Shown here: one piece after another, positions 18,201 to 27,741 of the stretch | How the letters are laid out: each line of letters starts with the position of its first letter | Position numbering within the stretch: position 1 is the stretch's first letter | NCBI GenBank assembly: GCA_018263115.1 | Contig: JADFDC010000022.1 | Location: 1 to 37,907 of the forward strand | Direction of reading: 5' to 3' | Length of the DNA: 37,907 bases | From: Thiobacillus sp. | GTDB taxonomy: Bacteria; Pseudomonadota; Gammaproteobacteria; Burkholderiales; Thiobacillaceae | Program-made: the position numbers and the translations under genes | Notes under the pieces: model-generated | Seen by the model: the letters and a program-made list of their open reading frames with translations, nothing else | Told to the model about the DNA's origin: nothing | Databases searched by the model: none

Positions 18201-18977
18201 ATGCAACTTATTGAAACTTCAAGCGCGGCGGCTCAGCGTCTTCTGAGAAAAACCGATTCGGACCCGGTTTACGACATCATCCTGGCGACCAGCATGGATC
18301 ATTTGAGGGCCGCTCAGGCCTTGCGTTATGCGGTGTTCAACCTTGAACTGAATGAAGGGCTGGCCTCGGCTCATGCCACGGGTCTCGATACGGACAAGTT
18401 CGATCTGGTCTGTGATCATCTGATCGTGACCGAGAATGAGTCGGGTGAAGTTGTTGGCACCTATCGTTTGCAGACAGGTGCGAACGCTGTGAGGAATTTT
18501 GGCTACTACAGCGAACAGGAATTCGATTTCACGCCATATGAACCCATCCGCGATGAGATGATCGAGCTGGGTCGCGCATGCGTGCACAAGTCGCATCGCA
18601 ACATGAGTGTGCTGTCGCTGTTGTGGGGCGGCATTGCCCGCTATGCCAGGGAGCGAGGCGGACGCTATCTGGTAGGGTGCAGTTCGCTGACTTCACAGGA
18701 TGCGGCCGAGGGCGCAGCGGTTTACCGCCAGTTTGAAAGCCGTTATCTCGCCTCGGAAAGTTTGCGTACGCTGCCCTTGCCGGAAGTGGCCTGCCCGCTG
18801 GACAGGGTATTCGAACACCCTGCCAGGCCACCCAAGCTTCTCTCGACGTATCTGTCACTGGGCTCTAAAATCGCCGGGCCGCCTGCCATTGACCGTGAAT
18901 TTGGCACCATCGATTTTCTGACGCTGTTTGATATTCACGACCTGTCGGCACGCAGCCGGCAAATGCTCGGGCTTTAG
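18201..18977 (+). CDS. OlsB-like GNAT acyltransferase (hemolysin family)
   Basis: This 258-residue protein of the COG3176 GNAT group has the core ALRYAVFNLELNEGL, then DLVCDHLIVTENESGEVVGT, IELGRACVHKSHRNMSVLSL and LWGGIARYARERGGRYLVGC. In rhizobia, OlsB of this family transfers a 3-hydroxyacyl chain from ACP to ornithine, the first step of ornithine lipid synthesis. No olsA O-acyltransferase is adjacent, so the product may be lyso-ornithine lipid or something else. The older label putative hemolysin has little biochemical basis. It resembles autoinducer synthases in fold but lacks their context. Its stop overlaps that of hslO. Confidence 0.75.
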   Translation: MQLIETSSAAAQRLLRKTDSDPVYDIILATSMDHLRAAQALRYAVFNLELNEGLASAHATGLDTDKFDLVCDHLIVTENESGEVVGTYRLQTGANAVRNFGYYSEQEFDFTPYEPIRDEMIELGRACVHKSHRNMSVLSLLWGGIARYARERGGRYLVGCSSLTSQDAAEGAAVYRQFESRYLASESLRTLPLPEVACPLDRVFEHPARPPKLLSTYLSLGSKIAGPPAIDREFGTIDFLTLFDIHDLSARSRQMLGL

Positions 18978-19849
18978 TGTCTTGAAGAAGGCGCTTGCAA
19001 AAGCTCGCTACCCTTGAACAACTGCGCGACATCCACCGCATCGAAACGGTATTGCCTGTCGCAAAATTCACAGTTGATCTCCACATGACCCTGTTCGGCC
19101 ACAATACCGCCGACTTCCTCTTCCCCCAGCATTTTCAACATGTTGCCTACCTTGTCCTTTGAGCAGGTGCAGGCGAAACTCAGTTTTTCCTGTTCAAACT
19201 GTCTCAGGGTTTCCTCATGAAACAGGCGCATCAAGGTGTCACCTGGCGGAAGCGTGAGCAGTTCATCGGGTTTGAGGGTGTCGGCCAGCAGGGTGGCGCG
19301 ATTCCAGGCATCAGCGTCCGCGCTTTTCTGGTCAGGCATGCGTTGTAGCAGCATGCCCGCCACCCGCTCATGGCTGGCAGTGAGATAAATCCGGGTGTCG
19401 AGCTGCTCTGAGCTTTTCATGTAATGGGCAAGCGTTTCTGCAACGCTTGCGCCTTCCATCGGCACAATGCTCTGGTAGTTCTGCTTGCCGGCCTGGCTCT
19501 GGTCGAGCGTGATGGCGAAACTGCCCTGGCCAAGCAGGTCGGCAAGGCTGTCGCTGTCTGGTATTTCATCTGTCCATTTGGCGGTCGCGCGCAGCGTCCT
19601 TTTCGATGTGGCTTCCACCACGATCAACCTTACCGGACCCTTTCCTTGCAGTTGCAGGATGAGGTTGCCGTCAAACTTGATATTGGAGGTAAGCAGGGCG
19701 GCCGCGGCCAGTAGTTCACCCAAAACCCTGCGCAGCGGCGGCGGATAATCCGCATGGTTTTGCACGGTTTTCCACACATCGTCGAGCTGGACGATGCCGC
19801 CCTTGACTGGTGCGTACTCAAAAACAAAACGGGTCAGCGCATCAGCCAT
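18974..19849 (-). CDS. hslO: Redox-regulated chaperone Hsp33
   Basis: Hsp33 is a cytoplasmic holdase switched on by oxidation and unfolding. The 291-residue product starts [18 protein letters not shown] and has the zinc-centre cysteines near the end: CTC at 227-229 and CEFC at 260-263, the CxC...CxxC redox switch. The frame is open 43 codons further upstream, but those would overlap glnS and lack family similarity, so ATG 19849 is used. It overlaps the end of glnS by 8 bases, consistent with co-transcription glnS-hslO. Length and cysteine spacing are normal. Confidence 0.95.
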   Translation of the reverse strand: MADALTRFVFEYAPVKGGIVQLDDVWKTVQNHADYPPPLRRVLGELLAAAALLTSNIKFDGNLILQLQGKGPVRLIVVEATSKRTLRATAKWTDEIPDSDSLADLLGQGSFAITLDQSQAGKQNYQSIVPMEGASVAETLAHYMKSSEQLDTRIYLTASHERVAGMLLQRMPDQKSADADAWNRATLLADTLKPDELLTLPPGDTLMRLFHEETLRQFEQEKLSFACTCSKDKVGNMLKMLGEEEVGGIVAEQGHVEINCEFCDRQYRFDAVDVAQLFKGSELLQAPSSRH

Positions 19850-21539
19850 TTTCTTTGGCCCACGAATCCTTAAGTGTGACCGTGCGGTTGAATACCGGCA
19901 TGCCCGGTCTGGAATCCTTGATGTCGGCGACGAAATAGCCATGGCGTTCGAACTGGAAGCGTTCTTCCGGTTTTGCATCCTTCAAGGCTGGTTCAAGCTG
20001 CGCGGCGATGACTGTTTTCGAGGCCGGGTTGATATCTTCCAGATAGTCGCGATCGCGGCCGGGGTAGGGCACGGCAAACAGGCGATCGTACAGGCGCACT
20101 TCGGCTTGATAAGCATGGGCGGCCGATACCCAATGGATGTTGCCCTTGACCTTGATGGCATCCGCACCGGGCGTGCCGGATTTGGTGTCGGGCAGGTAAG
20201 TACAGCGCACGGCGGTGATATTGCCGGCGGCATCCTTGTCGCAGCCGGTACATTCGACGACATAGCCGTAACGCAGACGCACCTTGTTGCCAGGGAATAA
20301 ACGGAAATAACCCTTGGGCGGAGTCTCGGTGAAATCCTCGCGCTCGATCCAGAGTTCACGCGAGAAAGGTACGGCGCGCTTGCCCAGGTCCGGTTGCTGC
20401 GGATGGTTGGGCGCAAAGCAGTCTTCGCTCTGACCTTCCGGATAGTTGTCGATGACGAGCTTGACCGGGTCGAGCACGGCGATGCGTCGTAGGGCGTGTT
20501 CGTTCAAGTCATCGCGCATGCAGGCTTCCAGCACGCTCATGTCTATCCACGAGTCTGCCTTGGATACGCCGATCTGGTCGGTAAAGCGCCTGAAGCCTTC
20601 CGGCGTGAAGCCGCGTCGGCGCGCGCCCATCAGCGTTGGCAGGCGCGGATCGTCCCAACCGTTGACGTGTTTTTCATCCACCAGCTGGATCAGCTTGCGC
20701 TTGGACAGCACCACGTACGTCAGATTGAGCCGTGCGAACTCGATCTGCTGCGGCAGCGGCCGCGTGAAGAAGCCGCCATCAGACAGCTTGTCCAGAAGCC
20801 AGTCATAGAACGGCCGCTGGTCTTCGAACTCCAGCGTGCAGATGGAGTGGGTGATGTGCTCGATCGCATCCTCGATGGGATGTGCGTAGGTGTACATCGG
20901 GTAAATGCACCAGATGTCGCCGGTGTTGTGGTGCGTGGCGCGCTTGATGCGGTAAATGGCCGGATCGCGCATGTTGATGTTGGGTGAGGCCATGTCGATT
21001 TTCGCGCGAAGCACGTGCGCGGCGTCAGCGAATTCGCCCGCCTTCATGCGGCGGAACAGATCCAGGTTCTCTTCCACACTGCGGGTGCGGTAGGGACTGT
21101 CCTTGCCGGGTTCATTCAGTGTGCCGCGATAAACGCGCATGTCTTCGGCATTGAGTGAGTCCACATAGGCGTTGCCGGACTGGATCAGATGCTCGGCGCA
21201 GGCGTACATGGTATCGAAATAATTCGAGGCGTAATAAAGATGCTTGCCCCAGTCGAAGCCCAGCCATTTCACCGCGCTGATGATGGAATCGACGTATTCC
21301 TGTTCTTCCTTTTCCGGATTGGTGTCGTCGAAGCGGAGATGGCACACGCCGTTGTAGTCGCGTGCCAGGCCAAAATTAAGAAAAATCGACTTGGCATGGC
21401 CATAATGCAGATAGCCGTTTGGCTCAGGCGGAAAGCGGGTTTCTACGCGTCCGCCCCATTTTCCGGCGGCATTCTGCTCATCGATGATGTTGCGGATGAA
21501 ATTGGCGGCGGGGGCGGGTGCTTCTTTGGGTTCGGACAT
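19842..21539 (-). CDS. glnS: Glutaminyl-tRNA synthetase
   Basis: This class I synthetase charges tRNA-Gln directly. The 565-residue product has the HIGH-type motif [20 protein letters not shown], then [40 protein letters not shown], the KMSKS-type motif [13 protein letters not shown], and two C-terminal beta-barrel anticodon-binding domains from about 340. The N terminus [18 protein letters not shown] is usual for beta- and gammaproteobacteria. Presence of GlnS implies no need for the GatCAB route for glutamine. hslO follows with an 8-base overlap. Confidence 0.96.
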   Translation of the reverse strand: MSEPKEAPAPAANFIRNIIDEQNAAGKWGGRVETRFPPEPNGYLHYGHAKSIFLNFGLARDYNGVCHLRFDDTNPEKEEQEYVDSIISAVKWLGFDWGKHLYYASNYFDTMYACAEHLIQSGNAYVDSLNAEDMRVYRGTLNEPGKDSPYRTRSVEENLDLFRRMKAGEFADAAHVLRAKIDMASPNINMRDPAIYRIKRATHHNTGDIWCIYPMYTYAHPIEDAIEHITHSICTLEFEDQRPFYDWLLDKLSDGGFFTRPLPQQIEFARLNLTYVVLSKRKLIQLVDEKHVNGWDDPRLPTLMGARRRGFTPEGFRRFTDQIGVSKADSWIDMSVLEACMRDDLNEHALRRIAVLDPVKLVIDNYPEGQSEDCFAPNHPQQPDLGKRAVPFSRELWIEREDFTETPPKGYFRLFPGNKVRLRYGYVVECTGCDKDAAGNITAVRCTYLPDTKSGTPGADAIKVKGNIHWVSAAHAYQAEVRLYDRLFAVPYPGRDRDYLEDINPASKTVIAAQLEPALKDAKPEERFQFERHGYFVADIKDSRPGMPVFNRTVTLKDSWAKENG

Positions 21540-21575
21540 GATGCAGTTAAAAGTCAGGATAGGCTGAATTCTACT

Positions 21576-22649
21576 TCAGGCAATGATGCCTCCGCCCATA
21601 CATACACGGCCATCGTAAATGACCACTGACTGGCCTGGTGTAACGGCCCATTGCGGCGATTCGAAAGTCACATGTAGATTTCCATCCGCTTCAAGATTCA
21701 AGGTGCAGGCCGCATCCTGCTGGCGGTAGCGCGTCTTGGCGGTGTAGGGACGGTTCAAGTCAGGCAATTCACCCGAAACCCAGCTCAAATCTTGTGCAAC
21801 AAGATTACCTGATTGCAACAGCGGATGGTCATGACCCTGCACGACGATCAGGGTGTTGCTGGCCATGTCCTTGCCGGCGACGAACCAGGGCTCTCCCGAG
21901 CTTTCCTTTTGTCCGCCTATGCCCAGGCCTTCGCGCTGGCCCAGGGTGTAATACGTCAGGCCCTGATGTTCGCCCACGATCTTACCTTCCGGCGTGATCA
22001 TGTCACCAGGTGTCTTGGGCAGATAGCGTTCGAGGAATTCGCGGAAGTTGCGTTCGCCGATGAAGCAAATGCCGGTGGAATCTTTTTTCCTGGCATTGGG
22101 CAGGCCGATCTTTTCTGCAATTTTGCGCACTTCCGGTTTGGGCAATTCGCTCAGCGGGAAGAGGGCGGGCTTGAGCTGGGTCTGATTGAGCCGGTAAAGG
22201 AAATAGCTCTGGTCCTTGTTGGCATCCAGCCCGCGCAGCAGGGTGGCACGGCCGGTGCTGTCCTCGCCCCGCCCGGCGTAGTGGCCGGTGGCGATGAAAT
22301 CCGCGCCGCGCTTTACCGCATCTTCGCGGAAGGCCTTGAACTTGATTTCCGAGTTGCACAGGATGTCCGGGTTGGGCGTGCGGCCAGCCTGGTATTCGCG
22401 CAGGAAGTAGCTGAACACCCGCTCCTTGTATTCGGCGGCGAAGTTGACCACCTCGGCCTCAATGCCCAGCACATCGGCCACGGCCAGCACATCCAGAAAA
22501 TCCTGGCGGACGGTACAGTGCTCGGTGTTGTCGTCGTCATCCCAGTTTTTCATGAACACGCCAAGCACATCGTAGCCCTGCTGTTTGAGCAGGTATGCTG
22601 CAACGGCGGAGTCCACGCCGCCGGAGAGGCCGACGACGACTTTAGACAT
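21576..22649 (-). CDS. mnmA: tRNA-specific 2-thiouridylase MnmA
   Basis: MnmA makes the 2-thio group of the wobble uridine in tRNA for Lys, Glu and Gln, using sulfur relayed by the Tus system. The 357-residue product opens [20 protein letters not shown], with the PP-loop ATP-binding motif, and has the catalytic cysteines in [12 protein letters not shown] and [16 protein letters not shown] second ATG six codons upstream (22667) lies in a repeat-like palindrome and would add residues outside the family, so 22649 is preferred. It is followed toward the left by glnS after a 36-base gap, and preceded by nudJ, an arrangement also seen in E. coli (nudJ-mnmA). Confidence 0.95.
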   Translation of the reverse strand: MSKVVVGLSGGVDSAVAAYLLKQQGYDVLGVFMKNWDDDDNTEHCTVRQDFLDVLAVADVLGIEAEVVNFAAEYKERVFSYFLREYQAGRTPNPDILCNSEIKFKAFREDAVKRGADFIATGHYAGRGEDSTGRATLLRGLDANKDQSYFLYRLNQTQLKPALFPLSELPKPEVRKIAEKIGLPNARKKDSTGICFIGERNFREFLERYLPKTPGDMITPEGKIVGEHQGLTYYTLGQREGLGIGGQKESSGEPWFVAGKDMASNTLIVVQGHDHPLLQSGNLVAQDLSWVSGELPDLNRPYTAKTRYRQQDAACTLNLEADGNLHVTFESPQWAVTPGQSVVIYDGRVCMGGGIIA

Positions 22650-22662
22650 TTTCGATACCCGT

Positions 22663-22750
22663 GTCATGGCGGCGAAGCAATAACAATCCAGAATGGTTTT
22701 GCTGAGCCTCTACGAGTGGGATTGACACGGCTTTCGGCCTCGCGATGACG
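22663..22750. repeat. REP-like imperfect inverted repeat
   Basis: The left arm holds GTCATGGCG (22663-22671), GAAGC and AATCC. The right arm holds GGATT, GGCTT and CGCGATGAC (22741-22749) in mirrored order. This resembles the dispersed palindromes of the type GTCATTGCGAGCGAAGC found many times in betaproteobacterial genomes. It fills the gap between nudJ and mnmA and may be a degenerate copy. Confidence 0.55.
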
Positions 22751-22760
22751 AAGTGAGGCG

Positions 22761-23216
22761 TCATGAATGCACCACGAAATCCAGCGGAAATCGCCTTCCA
22801 CTCATATAGTCGTTCACACAGCGCATCACCAGCGGGCTGCGGTGACGGATGGGGCTGGCTGCGATCTCGTCCGGCGAGAGCCACAAGGCGCGGACGATAC
22901 CCTTGTCCAGTTTGTAACCTGGATCGACGCGGGTGACTTTGCAGATATAGGCAAAGCGCAGATAGGTAATCTCGCGTGCAGGGTTGGAGGTTGTGTAAGA
23001 TCCAAGCAGAGCAAACGGTTCTACATGGTGCCCGGTTTCCTCCAGCGCTTCGCGCACCACAGCCTGCAACAGGGTTTCGTTGCGTTCCCAGTGGCCGGCA
23101 GGCTGGTTGAGCCGCATGCCATCGGCAGTCTCTTCTTCGACCAGCAGAAATTTTCCGTCTTGTTCGACGATGGCGGCGACAACGACGTGCGGTAGCCAGA
23201 TGCTTTCTTCAGACAT
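22761..23216 (-). CDS. nudJ: Nudix hydrolase NudJ
   Basis: This 151-residue Nudix phosphohydrolase carries the Nudix box [20 protein letters not shown] with T-G following, so the full GX5EX7REUXEEXGU pattern is intact. E. coli NudJ acts on nucleoside tri- and diphosphates and on the thiamin precursor HMP-PP. The assignment to NudJ rests on position immediately upstream of mnmA, as in E. coli, and on length. The end of the rluE gene overlaps its start by 8 bases, so rluE-nudJ are coupled; mnmA follows after a palindromic gap. Confidence 0.88.
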   Translation of the reverse strand: MSEESIWLPHVVVAAIVEQDGKFLLVEEETADGMRLNQPAGHWERNETLLQAVVREALEETGHHVEPFALLGSYTTSNPAREITYLRFAYICKVTRVDPGYKLDKGIVRALWLSPDEIAASPIRHRSPLVMRCVNDYMSGRRFPLDFVVHS

Positions 23217-23751
23217 GCAGTTCTAACCATTCACCGGGCGTCAGCCCGTTCAAACTCCAGTCTCCAATCGACCAGCGGATCAGACGTAGTGTTGGGTAAC
23301 CCGCCTTAGCGGTCATTCGCCGCACCTGGCGGTTCTTGCCTTCGTTAATTGTCAGTTCCAGCCAGCTTGTCGGTATGGCCTTGCGATAACGGATGGGAGG
23401 GTTGCGCGGCCACAGTCCGGCAGGTTCGTTCATTTTTCTGACCTTGGCGGGGCGGGTGACAAAATCGCCCAGATCGACGCCCTTTCGCAGTTGCGCCAAG
23501 GCTGCATCATCGGGGATTCCTTCCACCTGCGCCAAGTAAACCTTGGGCAATTTGTGGGCAGGATCGGCAATGCGTTTTTGCAGCGCGCCGTCATCGGTTA
23601 GAATCAGTAATCCTTCGCTGTCCGCATCCAGCCTTCCGGCGGCATAAACGTCCGGAACCGGAATGAAGTCCTTCAGGCCCTGCCAGCGTCCCCCTGCCGT
23701 AAACTGGCTCAGGACGCCGTAGGGTTTGTTGAAAAGAAGCAGACGCGACAT
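23209..23751 (-). CDS. rluE: Ribosomal large subunit pseudouridine synthase E
   Basis: RluE converts U2457 of 23S rRNA to pseudouridine. The 180-residue product belongs to the RsuA/RluB/E/F group: [15 protein letters not shown], the catalytic motif [20 protein letters not shown] with the active-site Asp after GRL, and the late motif [20 protein letters not shown]. It has no S4 domain at the N terminus, which separates it from RluB, RluF and RsuA and supports RluE. It diverges from icd across a 59-base gap that must contain both promoters. nudJ follows with an 8-base overlap. Confidence 0.9.
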   Translation of the reverse strand: MSRLLLFNKPYGVLSQFTAGGRWQGLKDFIPVPDVYAAGRLDADSEGLLILTDDGALQKRIADPAHKLPKVYLAQVEGIPDDAALAQLRKGVDLGDFVTRPAKVRKMNEPAGLWPRNPPIRYRKAIPTSWLELTINEGKNRQVRRMTAKAGYPTLRLIRWSIGDWSLNGLTPGEWLELHV

Positions 23752-23810
23752 ACGCCATATTATCGTTTAACTCAGCATCGTTTGATTCAGATCGTTTATT
23801 ACCGACCATC

Positions 23811-25052
23811 ATGACATACCAGCACATCCAGATTCCCGCCAACGGCCAGAAAATTACCGTCAATCCCGACAACACGCTCAACGTGCCCGACATGCCCATT
23901 ATTCCTTTCATTGAAGGCGACGGCACGGGTGTGGATATCACGCCGGTGATGCGCAAGGTGGTCGATGCCGCCGTGGCCAAGGCCTACGGCGGCAGAAAAC
24001 AGATTGCCTGGATGGAAGTGTATGCGGGCGAGAAGTCGGTCAAGGTCTATGGCGCGGACCAGTGGCTGCCGGATGAAACCGTGCAGGCGGTCAAGGACTA
24101 CGTCATTTCCATCAAGGGCCCGCTGACGACGCCAACTTCAGGCGGCATTCGTTCTTTGAACGTTGCGCTGCGGCAGATGCTGGATTTGTATGTCTGCCTG
24201 CGTCCCGTGCGGTATTTCAGCGGCGTGCCTTCACCCGTGAAAGAGCCGGAGAAAGTCGACATGGTGATCTTCCGCGAGAACACGGAAGACATTTATGCCG
24301 GCGTGGAATGGGAAGCCAACTCCGAAGCGGTGAAGAAAGTCATCGCCTTCCTGCAACAGGAAATGAGCGTCAAGAAAATCCGTTTCCCGGAATCCTCCGC
24401 CATCGGCATCAAGCCGGTTTCGATTGAAGGTTCCGAACGCCTGATCCGCCGCGCCATCCAGTACGCCATCGACAACAAGCGCAAGTCGGTGACGCTGGTG
24501 CACAAGGGCAACATCATGAAGTTCACCGAGGGCGGCTTCAAGAAATGGGGTTACGAACTCGCCGCGCGCGAATTTGGCGCCACACTGATCGACGAAGGTC
24601 CCTGGATGAAACTGCCTAATGGAATCGTCATCAAGGATGTGATCGCCGACGCTTTCCTGCAACAGATTCTGCTGCGTCCGGCCGAATACGATGTGATCGC
24701 CACGCTGAACCTGAACGGTGACTATGTTTCCGACGCGCTGGCGGCCGAAGTCGGCGGCATCGGCATTGCGCCGGGTGCGAACCTTTCAGACACGGTCGCC
24801 ATGTTCGAGGCCACCCATGGCACCGCGCCCAAGTATGCAGGCAAGGACTATGTGAATCCGGGTTCGATCATCCTGTCGGCGGAAATGATGCTGCGGCATC
24901 TGGGCTGGACCGAGGCGGCCGACCTCATCATCAAAGGCATGGATGGCGCGATTGCCGCCAAGACCGTGACCTACGACTTCGCCCGTTTGATGGACGGCGC
25001 GACTGAGATCAAATGCTCCACATTTGGCGATGCGATGATTGCCAAAATGTAG
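23811..25052 (+). CDS. icd: Isocitrate dehydrogenase (NADP+)
   Basis: This is the TCA-cycle enzyme that oxidises and decarboxylates isocitrate to 2-oxoglutarate. The 413-residue product matches the E. coli-type homodimeric form: [13 protein letters not shown], the phosphorylation loop [12 protein letters not shown] (Ser about 115, equal to E. coli Ser113), [14 protein letters not shown], and [22 protein letters not shown] preference is indicated by [16 protein letters not shown], where Lys-Tyr follow the pattern of the E. coli enzyme. The phosphorylation serine is intact, so control by an AceK-type kinase is possible, but aceK is not in the window. A strong terminator follows. Confidence 0.96.
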   Translation: MTYQHIQIPANGQKITVNPDNTLNVPDMPIIPFIEGDGTGVDITPVMRKVVDAAVAKAYGGRKQIAWMEVYAGEKSVKVYGADQWLPDETVQAVKDYVISIKGPLTTPTSGGIRSLNVALRQMLDLYVCLRPVRYFSGVPSPVKEPEKVDMVIFRENTEDIYAGVEWEANSEAVKKVIAFLQQEMSVKKIRFPESSAIGIKPVSIEGSERLIRRAIQYAIDNKRKSVTLVHKGNIMKFTEGGFKKWGYELAAREFGATLIDEGPWMKLPNGIVIKDVIADAFLQQILLRPAEYDVIATLNLNGDYVSDALAAEVGGIGIAPGANLSDTVAMFEATHGTAPKYAGKDYVNPGSIILSAEMMLRHLGWTEAADLIIKGMDGAIAAKTVTYDFARLMDGATEIKCSTFGDAMIAKM

Positions 25053-25105
25053 GTTGCGGAAATACAGTCATGGAATCGCACTGTCATGAGAGCGAGTCCA
25101 AATAA

Positions 25106-25129
25106 AAAACCCCGCTGCCGCGGGGTTTT
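25106..25129. terminator. Bidirectional terminator between icd and csp
   Basis: AAAACCCCGC pairs with GCGGGGTTTT around a TGCC loop (25116-25119), a perfect 10-bp stem with A and T runs on either side. It serves icd on the plus strand and the cold-shock gene on the minus strand, which converge here. Confidence 0.9.
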
Positions 25130-25146
25130 AAAGGGCTGCTGAAAAA

Positions 25147-25350
25147 TCAGGCAGCTTGAATATTTGAAGCCTGCTTGCCCTTTGGACCCTGGCTCACTTC
25201 AAATGATACTTTCTGGCCTTCCTTCAGCGTCTTGAAGCCATTCATGTTGATGGCGGAAAAATGCGCGAACACATCTTCACCGCCGTCGTCGGGAGTGATA
25301 AAGCCGAAACCCTTGGAATCGCTGAACCACTTGACGGTACCTGTTGCCAT
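25147..25350 (-). CDS. Cold-shock domain protein, CspA family
   Basis: This 67-residue single cold-shock domain has the two RNA-binding motifs KGFGFI (RNP1) and VFAHFSAI (RNP2), starting [12 protein letters not shown]. Such proteins melt RNA secondary structure and act as transcription antiterminators. Not all are cold-induced, and the paralog type cannot be assigned. ATG 25350 is preferred over ATG 25359, because GGAGG lies 9 bases before the former and directly abuts the latter. About 200 bases lie between it and the divergent psiF-like gene, enough for a regulatory 5' leader. Confidence 0.93.
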   Translation of the reverse strand: MATGTVKWFSDSKGFGFITPDDGGEDVFAHFSAINMNGFKTLKEGQKVSFEVSQGPKGKQASNIQAA

Positions 25351-25584
25351 AGAAATCATCCTCCATTTGGCGTACTACAGCCGCGAACTGCGTGCGGCCA
25401 ACCGCTTGTTGTTTGATACAAGACGCCTTGTGCTGCCCTGAATCTCCAACCACCCAAAGTCCCATGAAAATCAGGAACTTTCCGGCTTTCTACGCCGATT
25501 GGCGCGCTTTGACAAGGGTTTACAACTTTTTCTGCCAAAAGGGGTAAAGTCATGTCTCCCCATCACCACAACGAGGAGCACATG

Positions 25585-25887
25585 ATGAAGCATGGTTTAC
25601 TGATGTTGGCCGCATTGACCGCCCTGTCCGCTACGCCTGTTCTAGCCGAGACCGCTCAGCAAAATCGCATGAAGGAATGCAATGCCCAGGCTTCCGGCAA
25701 GTCGGGTGATGAACGCAAGGCTTTCATGAGTGGTTGCCTGAAAGGGGATTCGCCCGCGGTTGCCGCGTCCGGCAAGGAACTTACGCCCCAGCAGCAGCGT
25801 ATGCGCGACTGCAATGCCGAAGCCAAGGGCAAAACCGGCGATGCCAGGAAGAAATTCATGAGCAGTTGTCTTAAGGGCAAAAGCTGA
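25585..25887 (+). CDS. psiF: PsiF repeat-containing secreted protein
   Basis: This small periplasmic protein of 100 residues has a clear signal peptide (MKHGLLMLAALTALSATPVLA, cleaved after Ala) followed by two copies of the PsiF repeat: RMKECNAQASGKSGDERKAF and RMRDCNAEAKGKTGDARKKF, each followed by a C-L-K-G ending. Every repeat has two cysteines, probably forming disulfides. E. coli psiF is phosphate-starvation inducible; the function is unknown. A Shine-Dalgarno GAGGAG lies six bases before ATG 25585, favouring it over ATG 25582. A perfect -35 (TTGACA at 25509) sits upstream but has no good -10. A terminator follows. Confidence 0.85.
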   Translation: MKHGLLMLAALTALSATPVLAETAQQNRMKECNAQASGKSGDERKAFMSGCLKGDSPAVAASGKELTPQQQRMRDCNAEAKGKTGDARKKFMSSCLKGKS

Positions 25888-25906
25888 TTCGCCTGTTTTC
25901 ACGCTA

Positions 25907-25936
25907 ACAAGGGCGCCGCTGGCGCCTTTGTTGTTT
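25907..25936 (+). terminator. Intrinsic terminator after psiF
   Basis: ACAAGGGCGCC (25907-25917) pairs with GGCGCCTTTGT (25921-25931) with one G-U pair around a GCT loop, then TGTTT. It ends the psiF transcript 21 bases before earP. Confidence 0.75.
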
Positions 25937-25957
25937 CAGGCCCCGTAAAATAGACGC

Positions 25958-27112
25958 ATGAAAACGCGCTGGGACATTTTCTGTACCGTTATCGACAACT
26001 TCGGCGACATCGGCATTGCCTGGCGTCTTGCGCGGCAGTTGAAGGACGAGTTCGATCAGGAGGTATGCCTGTGGGTGGATGATCTGGTGAGTTTTAAGCG
26101 TCTTGAACCGCGGTTGAACACGGATGCCGTAATCCAGCAGATAGAAGGCATCGACATCCGTCATTGGAAGGAAAATCTTCCGGAAATTGAGCCTGCGCGT
26201 GTGGTCATCGAGGCGCTGGCCTGCCATTTGCCTGACGCCTATCTGCAAAAAATGGCGGCTATGGCGGTCAAGCCGGTCTGGATCAATCTTGAATATCTCA
26301 GCGCGGAAGAGTGGGTTGCGGAATGCCATGGCCTGACATCGCCGCATCCCCGGCTGCCATTGACGCAGACATTTTTCATCCCGGGGTTTGGCCCCGGAAC
26401 TGCTGGATTACTGGGCAGCCTGCGCCAGCATGAAGAACTGGCGTCCTGGCGAGATCAGCCGGGCGAGCGTGCGCGTTTTTTCTCGAGTCTGGGTATTGAT
26501 TCCCTGCCGGATCAGGCACTGACGATTTCGCTGTTTGCTTACGACAACCCGGCCATAGCGGGATTACTTGATGCGCTGGCGCGATTGCCACAGCCAACCT
26601 GCCTGATCGTTCCGGAGGGCAAGGCATCCAGCCGCGTGGCGGCATGGCTGGGTTTGGTTGGTCTGCAATCAGGTCAGCGCGTAAAGCGCGGGCAGCTTGC
26701 CATCCATTCCATTCCTTTCCTGGATCAGGTTCATTATGACCGCCTGTTATGGGCATGCGATCTGAATTGCGTTCGTGGCGAGGATTCCTTCATCCAGGCC
26801 CAATGGGCGGCAAGGCCAATGATCTGGCAGCCTTATGTGCAGGAAGACGGGGCGCACTGGAAAAAGCTTCAGGCATTCCTGGGGCTATATCAGCAGGGGC
26901 TTGAGCTGGAAACCGCCAATTTGTTGGCCGAAGCCTGGCGGGTCTGGAATGCGGGGGAAATTAACCGGGAAATCTGGCGCGAATATCTGGGTAATTTGCC
27001 CGAATTCACTTGTCATGCGGGGCGATGGGAGACACGAATCAAGTCCTGGCCAAATCTTGCGAATGAACTGGTCAAATTCGCCCTGAGTAAGATACAATCG
27101 CCTGTTTTTTAA
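25958..27112 (+). CDS. earP: EF-P arginine rhamnosyltransferase EarP
   Basis: EarP attaches rhamnose from dTDP-rhamnose to Arg32 of elongation factor P, which then relieves ribosome stalling at polyproline. The 384-residue product begins MKTRWDIFCTVIDNFGDIGI, where the Asp-Asn-Phe-Gly-Asp segment holds the catalytic Asp of the GT-B enzyme. It ends with a nucleotide-sugar-binding half containing DLNCVRGEDSFIQAQWAARP. It lies 21 bases before efp, the diagnostic earP-efp arrangement of many beta- and gammaproteobacteria. It is the modification enzyme in place of the EpmA/EpmB lysine system. Confidence 0.95.
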   Translation: MKTRWDIFCTVIDNFGDIGIAWRLARQLKDEFDQEVCLWVDDLVSFKRLEPRLNTDAVIQQIEGIDIRHWKENLPEIEPARVVIEALACHLPDAYLQKMAAMAVKPVWINLEYLSAEEWVAECHGLTSPHPRLPLTQTFFIPGFGPGTAGLLGSLRQHEELASWRDQPGERARFFSSLGIDSLPDQALTISLFAYDNPAIAGLLDALARLPQPTCLIVPEGKASSRVAAWLGLVGLQSGQRVKRGQLAIHSIPFLDQVHYDRLLWACDLNCVRGEDSFIQAQWAARPMIWQPYVQEDGAHWKKLQAFLGLYQQGLELETANLLAEAWRVWNAGEINREIWREYLGNLPEFTCHAGRWETRIKSWPNLANELVKFALSKIQSPVF

Positions 27113-27133
27113 GCTTAATCAGGACGAAATATC

Positions 27134-27691
27134 ATGAAAACCGCCCAGGAACTCCGCGCCGGAAACGTGGTAATGATCGGCAGCGACCCGATGGTGGTGC
27201 AGAAGGCCGAATACAACAAGTCGGGCCGCAACGCCGCTGTGGTCAAGATGAAACTCAAGAACCTGCTCTCCGGCGCAGGTACGGAAACCGTTTACAAGGC
27301 AGATGAAAAGTTCGACATTGTCGTGCTTGATCGCAAGGAATGCACCTATTCCTACTTCGCCGATCCCATGTATGTTTTCATGGACAGCGAATACAACCAG
27401 TATGAAATCGAACCGGACAACATGGGCGACGCGCTCAATTATCTGGAAGACGGCATGCAGGTGGAAGTCGTGTTCTACGACGGCAAGGCCATATCACTGG
27501 AAATGCCGACCATGGTCGTGCGCGAAGTCGAATACACCGAACCTGCGGTGCGTGGAGATACATCCGGCAAGGTGATGAAGCCAGCCCGGTTGAAAGGTAC
27601 CAACTTCGAAATTCCGGTGGCTGCCTTTGTCGAAATCGGCGACAAGATCGAGATTGACACCCGCACCAACGAATTCAAGCGCCGCGTGTAA
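27134..27691 (+). CDS. efp: Elongation factor P
   Basis: This is a tRNA-shaped translation factor that binds between the P and E sites and helps form peptide bonds at proline stretches. The 185-residue product has the KOW-like N domain ([19 protein letters not shown]), the two OB domains, and a C terminus ending [10 protein letters not shown]. The loop tip reads [10 protein letters not shown] and puts arginine at residue 32, the site rhamnosylated by EarP, where lysine-type EF-P has Lys34. It is preceded by earP at 21 bases and followed by a UUCG-capped terminator. Confidence 0.97.
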   Translation: MKTAQELRAGNVVMIGSDPMVVQKAEYNKSGRNAAVVKMKLKNLLSGAGTETVYKADEKFDIVVLDRKECTYSYFADPMYVFMDSEYNQYEIEPDNMGDALNYLEDGMQVEVVFYDGKAISLEMPTMVVREVEYTEPAVRGDTSGKVMKPARLKGTNFEIPVAAFVEIGDKIEIDTRTNEFKRRV

Positions 27692-27718
27692 GCAGGCGGA
27701 TTTGTTGCCACACGAAAA

Positions 27719-27740
27719 GGCAGCTTCGGCTGCCATTTTT
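27719..27740. terminator. Bidirectional terminator between efp and yihY-like gene
   Basis: GGCAGC (27719-27724) and GCTGCC (27729-27734) enclose a TTCG tetraloop. ATTTTT follows on the plus strand and CCTTTT on the minus strand. It ends both the efp transcript and the convergent membrane-protein gene, whose stop lies directly beside it. Confidence 0.85.
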
Positions 27741-27741
27741 G

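Noticed and set aside
18201-18977. Possible acyl-homoserine-lactone synthase
   Set aside because: It shares the GNAT-like fold and some spacing with autoinducer synthases, but the LELGRACV-type motifs fit OlsB/COG3176, and no LuxR-type regulator is adjacent.
25509-25550. Perfect TTGACA at 25509 as psiF promoter
   Set aside because: No acceptable -10 box lies 16-18 bases on; TAAAGT at 25545 is 30 bases away.
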